From Leadbetterella sp051649345 (GTDB lineage Bacteria; Bacteroidota; Bacteroidia; Cytophagales; Spirosomataceae), in the NCBI GenBank assembly GCA_051649345.1, contig JBOFGX010000089.1, positions 1 through 5,440 on the forward strand: a DNA stretch of 5,440 bases, read 5' to 3'. The notes beneath the pieces were generated by a model. It saw nothing but the letters and a program-made list of their open reading frames with translations, searched no databases and was not told the origin of the DNA. The translations under genes and the position numbers were made by a program. Of the stretch, positions 1 to 4,788 are shown piece after piece (positions within the stretch are counted from its first letter, which is position 1; the number at the start of each line of letters is the position of its first letter).

Positions 1-69
1 CCGTCCTTTGAGGAGCTAATAGAAAGTGGCGATTTTAGCGAAGATTTTAGTGATGATTTTAATTTATAA
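1..69 (+). CDS. C-terminal end of an unidentified phage-like protein (partial)
   Basis: The frame is open from the first base and ends in TAA at 67-69, giving 22 residues that enter from the left. The visible tail is strongly acidic and aromatic, with alternating Asp/Glu and Phe (SGDFSEDFSDDF) before the final Asn-Leu. That is too little to name a family. The next gene starts 3 bases after the stop and, unusually, in the same reading frame, so the two are almost certainly co-transcribed. Its closeness to a fibre-like gene suggests a virion or host-interaction protein, but this is inference from position only. That these bases are a real gene end rests on the open frame and the tight spacing. 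Confidence 0.55.
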   Translation, partial: PSFEELIESGDFSEDFSDDFNL

Positions 70-72
70 AAT

Positions 73-1032
73 ATGACTCTACCTGATTTTGAAAATTCTG
101 TAAATAGCTTGATAAACAATACCCAAAAAAAGGGTGTAAATGGATCTTTGGGAATTACGAAGGCTATTTTGAAGCGTATATTTGGTTTTATGATTGATAT
201 GGTGAAGGAAATTCCATATTTTAAATACACAGATATAAATGAAAGATATGGTGGAAATTTGGTAGTGAATGGTATGGGTGAGAAGGGCACTATTGATGCA
301 TGGAGTAATGGATCGTATACGAATGTTGGTTTGTCTTTTTCGGGGCCAGTAAAAAATAACACGAAGGTATATGTAAATGAGAATTTTACGTACAAATTAG
401 ATCTAGAAGGTGATGGAGTTAATATTGTATCAAATACCTTTAATTTACGTATGGTATGTTATGATAAAGACAATGTGGTGATTTTATCGAAAGTTCTTTG
501 GGAGTCGCAATTTGCTTTTGTTATTATAGAAGCTAATTATGTATATTCTGGATATGGAAATGGAGCTTTTAATTTTCCCACAGGGACCGCTTACGTAATG
601 TTTGAGCAAATTGGAGCTTGTGACGAATACTCAATTAAGCTGTATTTTGCTAATGTTAGTTTAGGGGAACATGTTGTATATGATTCATCTAAAGGTAATT
701 ATAGGGTTAATCAATTAGTAAGAAATTATTTAAATCCTAAAAGATTGGGAATAATTGATGAAAATCTAAATCCTTTTTGGTTTACGGATGAAGTTGGGTT
801 TATAGTTAGGGAAGGTTTTACTCCTAACCAATTAACTATCGTGAGGCCTTATGATTTTGTTTTGGAAGTTTCTTACGAAAATGGAGCTTCTAATACTAAT
901 CTTTATATTTCTTACATTAACAATTCTTCCTCTTATATAATAGGTGATGTAGTTTTAAAATATGAAAAAATCGGTCTTACTTTAACGGGTCTTGCTGGAA
1001 TAAGAATTGTATACCGAGTTGTAAGAATTTAG
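73..1032 (+). CDS. Putative phage fibre / host-recognition protein, beta-rich
   Basis: This 319-residue protein is not assigned to a named family. Residues 1-50 look helical and may form an anchoring or oligomerising segment. From about residue 61 (GNLVVNG) the sequence turns into short beta-strand-like stretches rich in Gly, Asn, Ser, Thr and Tyr. The opening and spacing recall jelly-roll carbohydrate-binding modules found on phage fibres and secreted glycan-binding proteins. A second beta-rich block spans about 225-319. There is no signal peptide or membrane helix, which fits a virion protein better than a secreted one. The start is fixed by an in-frame TAA six bases upstream (67-69). The gene is much more AT-rich than the protease gene: hand counts of the 60-base lines at 421, 721 and 901 give 16, 14 and 13 G+C. 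This suggests separate acquisition. A lysogeny-expressed cargo gene is an alternative. The gene call is firm; the function is a guess. Confidence 0.6.
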   Translation: MTLPDFENSVNSLINNTQKKGVNGSLGITKAILKRIFGFMIDMVKEIPYFKYTDINERYGGNLVVNGMGEKGTIDAWSNGSYTNVGLSFSGPVKNNTKVYVNENFTYKLDLEGDGVNIVSNTFNLRMVCYDKDNVVILSKVLWESQFAFVIIEANYVYSGYGNGAFNFPTGTAYVMFEQIGACDEYSIKLYFANVSLGEHVVYDSSKGNYRVNQLVRNYLNPKRLGIIDENLNPFWFTDEVGFIVREGFTPNQLTIVRPYDFVLEVSYENGASNTNLYISYINNSSSYIIGDVVLKYEKIGLTLTGLAGIRIVYRVVRI

Positions 1033-1054
1033 ATTTGGGTTTAGGGTTTATTGT

Positions 1055-1092
1055 AAATCTTCATCAATTTTTTTTGGTGGAGATTTTTTTTT
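1055..1092 (+). terminator. Intrinsic terminator after the fibre-like gene
   Basis: The arms 1055-1066 (AAATCTTCATCA) and 1075-1086 (TGGTGGAGATTT) pair over 12 base pairs with two G-U wobbles and no mismatch, around an 8-base, T-rich loop. The T run continues to 1092. The hairpin starts 22 bases after the stop of the upstream gene and ends 48 bases before the protease gene. It therefore separates the fibre-like unit from the head module. Confidence 0.75.
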
Positions 1093-1145
1093 GCATAATG
1101 ATGTCCTATTTGACAATATATATAAGTGTAATCTTGCATTATGAT
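1091..1145 (+). repeat. Imperfect 12-base direct repeat across the protease promoter region
   Basis: TTGCATAATGAT at 1091-1102 recurs as TTGCATTATGAT at 1134-1145, with 11 of 12 bases equal and a start-to-start distance of 43 bases, close to four helical turns. The promoter candidate lies between and partly under the copies. The second copy covers the ATG of the protease gene. The core CAT(A/T)ATG also reads as an inverted match between the copies. This could be a paired regulator-binding site or a chance likeness in AT-rich DNA. Confidence 0.35.
1109..1136 (+). promoter_or_regulatory. Candidate Bacteroidota-type promoter for the head module
   Basis: TTTG at 1109-1112 matches the -33 element known for Bacteroidota sigma factors. 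TAATCTTG at 1129-1136 matches TAnnTTTG at five of six fixed bases. The spacer is 16 bases, shorter than the usual 19-20 or so, which lowers confidence. A TTGACA at 1110-1115 overlaps the first element but has no -10 box at proper distance. The position directly after a terminator and before the first gene of the capsid cluster supports a promoter here. The -7 element ends 4 bases before the ATG, so the transcript would have little or no leader. Confidence 0.35.
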
Positions 1146-2004
1146 AGAGCAATTAATAAGTAAAACGTGGGCTTTGGAGCCTCGGTTCAATGAGGTCCAG
1201 GCCGCTCTTATGCTTAGGAAACTTAGCCAAGGCGTTTCTATGGCGGATATGAAAGCGGCTTGGGATGAGCAAAAAGCGAAGCATAGCCCTTACATGAGCC
1301 ATGTTGGAGCTGATGGAAAATGGAAACCGTGGAAATTATCTCAGGCTAAAGGTGGAGGAGTGGCGATTATACCGATGATAGGCACGATGACTCGATATGG
1401 CGGTATGTGTAGCTATGGAAGCGAGCATTTTGCAAGCTGGATTATTGAGGCTAATGGGCTAGATTATGTGAACGCTATAGTGCTAGAAATGAATGGGCCT
1501 GGCGGTATGGTAGATGGTACCGAAATGCTAGCCGATGTGGTGGCCAGCTCTAAAAAGCCAATTGTGGCCTATGTAGCTGGTATGGCAGCTAGTGCCCACT
1601 ACTGGGTGGCAAGCCAAGCCAGGGAAATAGTAATGGAAAGCGAAACTACTAGCGAGGTGGGAAGTATAGGTGTGCTAAGTATGCATGTGGATGCCTCGAA
1701 GGCTTATGAGAAGGATGGCTATAAGATTAATATTATACGATCTGATGGTTCTGAAGACAAGGCCCTATACAATAGTGTGGAGCCGATGACTGCCGAAATA
1801 TTGAGCGATGTAAAAGCGGAGCTTAATAGGATACGTGGCACTTTTATAGCTAAGGTGAAAGCTGGTAGACCTGGTATAGCAGCTGATGTGTTCAGCGGCA
1901 AAATGTATGCTGGTAAAGATGCTATAAAGAAGGGGCTGGCCGACCGTATAGGTTACCTAGGCGATGCTGTGTACAGGGCTGATTTGCTGGCAAGAAAGAG
2001 TTAG
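1141..2004 (+). CDS. S49-family (SppA/ClpP-fold) phage prohead protease
   Basis: The 287-residue product is a serine peptidase of the SppA/lambda C type, which cleaves scaffold and capsid precursors inside the procapsid. Residues 1-50 match the usual phage N-terminal helical segment with a W-A-x-x-P-R start. The oxyanion-loop-like motif NGPGG lies at 118-122. The nucleophile motif AASAHYW places the probable catalytic Ser at 151. GSIGV is at 174-178, and Lys207 sits where the general-base lysine of the Ser/Lys dyad is found in the family. The C-terminal part (FSGKMYAGKDAIKKGLADRIG, about 251-271) is typical of the fold. There is no signal peptide, unlike cellular SppA. The start is sure because an in-frame TAA lies at 1129-1131 and the next Met is residue 24. 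The gene is richer in G+C than its neighbours (30, 32 and 28 of 60 at lines 1201, 1501 and 1741). It is followed after 25 bases by a scaffold-like gene and then the capsid gene, the usual order for this function. Confidence 0.9.
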   Translation: MIEQLISKTWALEPRFNEVQAALMLRKLSQGVSMADMKAAWDEQKAKHSPYMSHVGADGKWKPWKLSQAKGGGVAIIPMIGTMTRYGGMCSYGSEHFASWIIEANGLDYVNAIVLEMNGPGGMVDGTEMLADVVASSKKPIVAYVAGMAASAHYWVASQAREIVMESETTSEVGSIGVLSMHVDASKAYEKDGYKINIIRSDGSEDKALYNSVEPMTAEILSDVKAELNRIRGTFIAKVKAGRPGIAADVFSGKMYAGKDAIKKGLADRIGYLGDAVYRADLLARKS

Positions 2005-2029
2005 ATTTTTCAATTTAAATTTTATAGAT

Positions 2030-2443
2030 ATGTTTAAAACGTTGGCGAGTTTTTTTAAAACAGAAAGCAAAACTTCAGAAACGGAGGAAGAAGAAACGCC
2101 TGAGGTAGAGACTACAGAAGATGCTCCAGAAGATGCTCCTGAAGAAGTTCCTGAAGAAGCCCCAGAAGATGCTCCTGAAACTGGTGCTCAAATAAGTACT
2201 GAAAGGTATAATGCTCTTTTAGCTGCAGAGACTGAGCTGAGAGGCTTTGGTGCGAATGCTCAAGCGAGGGCGAATTTTTTAGCGGAGACTAAAACGCTTT
2301 ATACTTGGTACAATAACGTGAAAAAAGTGGGTGTGAAAGGGCTGGCTCAAGATGCTAATCAAGAGCAAAAAAATAAGGCACCTGTAAGAAGTAGTGTGAC
2401 TAAGGAGGCTATGGCTTTACAGGCTAAGAAGGAAGGGAAATAA
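2030..2443 (+). CDS. Acidic scaffold-like protein with E-D/E-A/V-P repeats
   Basis: This 137-residue protein is not recognised by homology. It has a short basic/aromatic N-terminus (MFKTLASFFK), then a long acidic, Pro-rich, surely disordered part (about 17-52) with five E-(D/E)-(A/V)-P units at 30-49. A mostly helical part follows (about 55-110), and the C-terminus is Lys-rich and basic. Acidic, low-complexity and helical make-up between protease and capsid genes is what phage scaffolding proteins look like, so that is the proposed role. An upstream ATG at 1964 is in frame, but it would overlap the protease gene by 41 bases and add a Cys/Trp-rich segment unlike the rest. The ATG at 2030 follows an A/T-rich leader like those before the next genes, and is preferred. 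A small capsid accessory protein is the main alternative. No Shine-Dalgarno site is present. Confidence 0.6.
   Translation: MFKTLASFFKTESKTSETEEEETPEVETTEDAPEDAPEEVPEEAPEDAPETGAQISTERYNALLAAETELRGFGANAQARANFLAETKTLYTWYNNVKKVGVKGLAQDANQEQKNKAPVRSSVTKEAMALQAKKEGK
2117..2176 (+). repeat. Five tandem 12-base repeats inside the scaffold-like gene
   Basis: Five in-frame 12-base units of the form GAAGATGCTCCT encode E-(D/E)-(A/V)-P. Units 1, 2 and 5 are nearly identical at the DNA level. Units 3 and 4 differ in the second and third codons. Such a tract can grow or shrink by slipped-strand replication without breaking the frame. Its protein product should be an extended acidic linker. Confidence 0.85.
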
Positions 2444-2473
2444 TTTTTTTTAATATTAAAATTTTAAGTAAGA

Positions 2474-3469
2474 ATGGCAGATTCTTTGAAATTGAGTGAT
2501 ATAGCGGCGGAGTTTCAGGACGTAGCTACGGATAATAAAGACCATTTTTTTGAGCAAGTTTATGGACTTGGCGAAAATGAGTCTGATCCTGAGAATGGCA
2601 TACCTGCCATGGGTGAATATTGTGCGGAACTTGATACACCTAATGAGGTTGTATTAACGCAGGTTTACGCCAACGCTGCATGGCAGCCAGGCGGAAAGAA
2701 AGTTGCTACTGGTAAGACTTTTAACCCTACATTAGATGCAGTAGGCATGAAACCTAAGATAGCTGTAGTTAGGCATATAGCTCAGAATTTCTTATTTGAG
2801 CAGTCTGATTTGATTTTTTTAAAGAAATCATATTTAAGTGGTGTGCAGCGTAAGCACATAAAGGCTGATGAGATTCCTTTTGGTCAGTATCTGTTGAATG
2901 AGCTTGCGAAACGTGCCGCCGAGGAGTTGAGGTTATCATACATTAATGGTATACATAATGCCCAAGGAACTAGCTATTTGGCATTGATGGATGGTTTGAA
3001 AAAGCAATTATTGGATGCTATAATAAGCGGTGAAATACCAGCGGGCAATGTTATTGACACAGCTATTTTAAGCTCTACAAATGGAGTAGGAGAGTTTGAA
3101 AAAATAGTGGCGGGTATTCCTACTAAGTTTCTGAATAAAGTAGTTTGTTTGGTTTCAAGACAGACGAAAAAGTTTTATGAGGATGATTATAGAACTCGCT
3201 ACGGTGTGTTGCCTTGGAACGATGGTGTTAAGAAGGCGAAAATTGACGGTACTAGTATAGAATTTATGGTGGAGCCTGGTCTTGATGGTTTTAACAGGCC
3301 TATTTTTGTGACAAAAGGTAACTTTACAAGGTTGTATGATAGCTCTAGTAATGCTATGTTGGAGATTGATTACGATAAGCGTGAACGTGATATAGCTGTA
3401 ACGGTAGATGCTCAAGGTGGTTTGGGATTTGCTCAAGGCAATCATATTTGGACTAACGATGGGGTTTAA
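2474..3469 (+). CDS. Probable major capsid protein (HK97-fold type)
   Basis: The 331-residue protein is the likely shell subunit of the phage head. Size and position (after protease and scaffold-like genes) match. The content fits too: an N-terminal arm (about 1-60), a helical stretch around 136-160 that resembles the HK97 spine helix, a G-T-S-Y-L-A-L-M-D-G-L segment (165-175) like the motif seen in many capsid proteins, and a beta-rich C-terminal half. It ends in a strand pair with G-G-L-G-F-A-Q-G-N-H-I-W. There is no long N-terminal delta domain, consistent with a separate scaffold. The start follows an in-frame TAA at 2465-2467 and an A/T-rich leader without Shine-Dalgarno. A hairpin terminator lies 13 bases after the stop. 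The fold is inferred from pattern and context, since I could not run a profile search. Confidence 0.72.
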   Translation: MADSLKLSDIAAEFQDVATDNKDHFFEQVYGLGENESDPENGIPAMGEYCAELDTPNEVVLTQVYANAAWQPGGKKVATGKTFNPTLDAVGMKPKIAVVRHIAQNFLFEQSDLIFLKKSYLSGVQRKHIKADEIPFGQYLLNELAKRAAEELRLSYINGIHNAQGTSYLALMDGLKKQLLDAIISGEIPAGNVIDTAILSSTNGVGEFEKIVAGIPTKFLNKVVCLVSRQTKKFYEDDYRTRYGVLPWNDGVKKAKIDGTSIEFMVEPGLDGFNRPIFVTKGNFTRLYDSSSNAMLEIDYDKRERDIAVTVDAQGGLGFAQGNHIWTNDGV

Positions 3470-3482
3470 GCCTAAAAGTGTT

Positions 3483-3511
3483 AGAGAAGCCTGAGTGGGC
3501 TTCTCTTGTTT
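3483..3511 (+). terminator. Intrinsic terminator after the capsid gene
   Basis: AGAGAAGCC at 3483-3491 and GGCTTCTCT at 3498-3506 pair perfectly over 9 base pairs around a 6-base loop. A T-rich but interrupted tail (TTGTTTAATTT) follows. The weak tail suggests partial read-through. That would make capsid mRNA more abundant than the genes downstream while still allowing their expression, as no strong new promoter is visible before 3543. Confidence 0.75.
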
Positions 3512-3542
3512 AATTTAATAATAATTTAAAATTTAAAATAAT

Positions 3543-4103
3543 ATGGCTGTATTAAGTTTTGCAGCCCTTGATGGGCAGTGCTTTCAGCAAGCTAACCCGG
3601 GAGGGGGTAGGAATCTTTTTGCGATATTGGCAAAAGATATTGTTGGTAATTATCCGCTAGATTCTCATATAAGTGCAGATGGTACCGAGTTGACGGCTTT
3701 GCCGACGTTAGTGGCGACTAAGAAGTGGAGTCAGTATGCGTTCCCAGATGGTACGCTTGACTATAAAGTGGATGATGGTGGTGACCCGAGTTTTCAATCT
3801 TATAAGCATATGATAGAGTTTATGCTTGCGGGTAAGTCAAAAGCTGTAAGGGCTGAGATGGCCAAATATATAAATGCTGGTGCTTTGTTTTTGGTTGAAG
3901 ACAAGGATGGCGATTACATATTGATAGGCTCTACTGATGATCCTATTTTCTTGAAAAAGAGTTTTGCTCTTGGGAAAAAAGGAAATGACAAACGGGGTTA
4001 CACGCTTAAAGGCGAAGTTGACGGAGTGACGTTTGGTGTTGTGACGCTTGCATCAACGCTTTTGGCTACGTTTAGCCCTAATTTAGTACCGTTACCGGCT
4101 TAA
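3543..4103 (+). CDS. Putative virion structural protein (tail tube- or decoration-like)
   Basis: This 186-residue protein is not firmly recognised. It is well mixed in composition, with no signal peptide or membrane helix. Notable parts are a Gly-rich turn at 19-23, a W-S-Q-Y-A-F-P-D-G-T stretch (62-71), a probable helix at 86-112, and K-K-G-N-D-K-R-G-Y-T-L-K-G-E (145-158) leading into beta strands. The last segment has the Gly/Asp/Lys turn-and-strand character of tail-tube proteins, and the place right after the capsid gene also fits a decoration or head-completion protein. The start is fixed by an in-frame TAA at 3534-3536 and lies behind an A/T-only leader (3511-3542). It is the first of three genes spaced 4 bases apart. 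It is certainly a gene and probably a virion part; the exact role is open. Confidence 0.6.
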   Translation: MAVLSFAALDGQCFQQANPGGGRNLFAILAKDIVGNYPLDSHISADGTELTALPTLVATKKWSQYAFPDGTLDYKVDDGGDPSFQSYKHMIEFMLAGKSKAVRAEMAKYINAGALFLVEDKDGDYILIGSTDDPIFLKKSFALGKKGNDKRGYTLKGEVDGVTFGVVTLASTLLATFSPNLVPLPA

Positions 4104-4107
4104 TTTT

Positions 4108-4338
4108 ATGTTGAAAAAATATAAAATAGTTGACGATTCACGCAAGGGAGATGGCGTGATGGTGCCAGGTTTTGGTATGCTGAGGTTAGATCCAGAGAAC
4201 TTGACAGACGAGATGGCCGCAGCGGCAATAGAGAATGGCAGTGATGCCTTTGTAGAAGCTGAAAAAGCTGAAAAGCAAAGTGCTTCGATAAAAGCAGTTG
4301 TATCTGAAAAAAATAATGTTGAACCTTTAAAATCTTAA
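4108..4338 (+). CDS. Small hypothetical phage protein
   Basis: This 76-residue protein has no family that I can name. Residues 1-30 are probably a small beta unit (KYKIVDD, then a GDGVMVPGFGMLRL stretch at 14-27). Then L-T-D-E-M-A-A-A-A-I-E-N-G (32-44) looks like a short helix with a turn, and the remainder is a Lys/Glu/Ala-rich helix ending in a likely flexible tail. The layout of small beta unit, short helix and charged tail is common in small proteins encoded after phage capsid genes. It starts 4 bases after the upstream stop and ends 4 bases before the next start, so it is surely translated as part of this operon. Confidence 0.6.
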   Translation: MLKKYKIVDDSRKGDGVMVPGFGMLRLDPENLTDEMAAAAIENGSDAFVEAEKAEKQSASIKAVVSEKNNVEPLKS

Positions 4339-4342
4339 TGTA

Positions 4343-4675
4343 ATGGAAGATAGTAGAGAAGAAAGAATTAAAAAATCTGCTCAGGCAGAGCTAAAAGCTT
4401 TTAAGGAAGAGAGCCAGGTTGAAACTACTGATGAGGTAGAGGATACCGACGATGATTCTGCCATTGAGAGTTTAAAGCATGAGTTTAACGATGCTTTGAA
4501 CGAAAAGCAGTTAGAGCTAGATGATGCTAATGCAAAATTAGAGGAGTCTGAAAAAAAGTATAAGCTTTTGCAAGAATCAGCTGATAAGATGAGCGAAAGA
4601 ATAGATGAGCTTCAAAAATCTTTGGACGCAAAGGATACAGAAGAAGCCCCTGACGAAAAAGGGAAGGGAAAATAG
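4343..4675 (+). CDS. Acidic coiled-coil protein of unknown function
   Basis: The 110-residue product has three parts. Residues 1-22 are a charged helix, 23-40 a very acidic linker (EVEDTDDDS), and 41-97 a clear coiled coil. Hydrophobic residues fall on successive heptads at 52, 59, 66, 73, 80, 87 and 94 (L, L, L, Y, A, I, L), with partners L76, M83 and L90. The end is a Lys/Gly-rich tail. The make-up recalls scaffolding or assembly-chaperone proteins, but a scaffold candidate already lies beside the protease, so its job is unclear. It closes the three-gene cluster and is followed by a strong terminator. An A7 run at 4551-4557 does not lead to a useful shifted frame. No family was recognised. 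Confidence 0.6.
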   Translation: MEDSREERIKKSAQAELKAFKEESQVETTDEVEDTDDDSAIESLKHEFNDALNEKQLELDDANAKLEESEKKYKLLQESADKMSERIDELQKSLDAKDTEEAPDEKGKGK

Positions 4676-4701
4676 TTCTTGGTTTTTAAAATAGTTGAAT
4701 G

Positions 4702-4733
4702 AAAGGCTCGGGGCATTGCTTCGGGCTTTTTTT
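4702..4733 (+). terminator. Strong intrinsic terminator closing the second cluster
   Basis: GCTCGGGGC (4706-4714) pairs with GCTTCGGGC (4718-4726) over 9 base pairs, three of them G-U, around a 3-base loop. The stem can be lengthened by AAAG pairing with the first T's. A run of seven T's (4727-4733) follows. It begins 27 bases after the stop of the coiled-coil gene and has the most classical form of the three terminators in the window. Confidence 0.85.
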
Positions 4734-4757
4734 GTGTTTAATTAATTGTGTCTTAGT

Positions 4758-4767
4758 GGCAATTGCC
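4758..4767. other. Short perfect palindrome in the gap before the last gene
   Basis: GGCAATTGCC at 4758-4767 is a perfect 10-base palindrome followed by GTTTTTT, 22 bases before the next ATG. With only three base pairs around a 4-base loop it is too weak for a terminator. A dimeric repressor or activator site is possible, but nothing else supports that. The rest of this 55-base gap holds no clear promoter. Confidence 0.2.
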
Positions 4768-4788
4768 GTTTTTTATGACTTTTGAGTT

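Noticed and set aside
880..960. Asn/Ser-rich stretch near the end of the fibre-like gene as a diversity-generating retroelement target
   Set aside because: No C-type lectin motif, no template repeat and no reverse transcriptase gene in the window; Asn richness follows from AT content.
1034..1050. Telomere-like TTTGGG-TTTAGGG words
   Set aside because: Only two imperfect units between a gene end and a terminator; chance in T-rich DNA.
1098..1163. 21-codon frame that could be a leader peptide overlapping the protease start
   Set aside because: It lies upstream of, and across, the likely transcription start and has no notable composition, so it is probably untranslated.
1719..1901. Reverse-strand open frame of 60 codons inside the protease gene
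   Set aside because: It lies wholly within a well-supported S49 protease gene, has no recognisable content and would be the only gene on the - strand.
1964..2029. 22-codon N-terminal extension of the scaffold-like protein
   Set aside because: It overlaps the end of the protease gene and encodes a Cys/Trp-rich segment unlike the rest, while the ATG at 2030 has the same A/T-rich leader as the neighbouring genes.
2402..2413. AAGGAGG followed by ATG inside the scaffold-like gene, as a possible internal start
   Set aside because: The other genes here do not use Shine-Dalgarno sites, and an internal start would yield only about ten residues.
3155..3445. Reverse-strand open frame of 96 codons inside the capsid gene
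   Set aside because: It is a shadow of the capsid gene: odd Ile/Thr/Ser/His-rich composition, no start context and no motif.
4551..4557. A7 run as a programmed frameshift site in the coiled-coil gene
   Set aside because: The -1 frame meets TAA at 4561-4563 and the +1 frame stops about 11 codons later, so no useful extended product would result.
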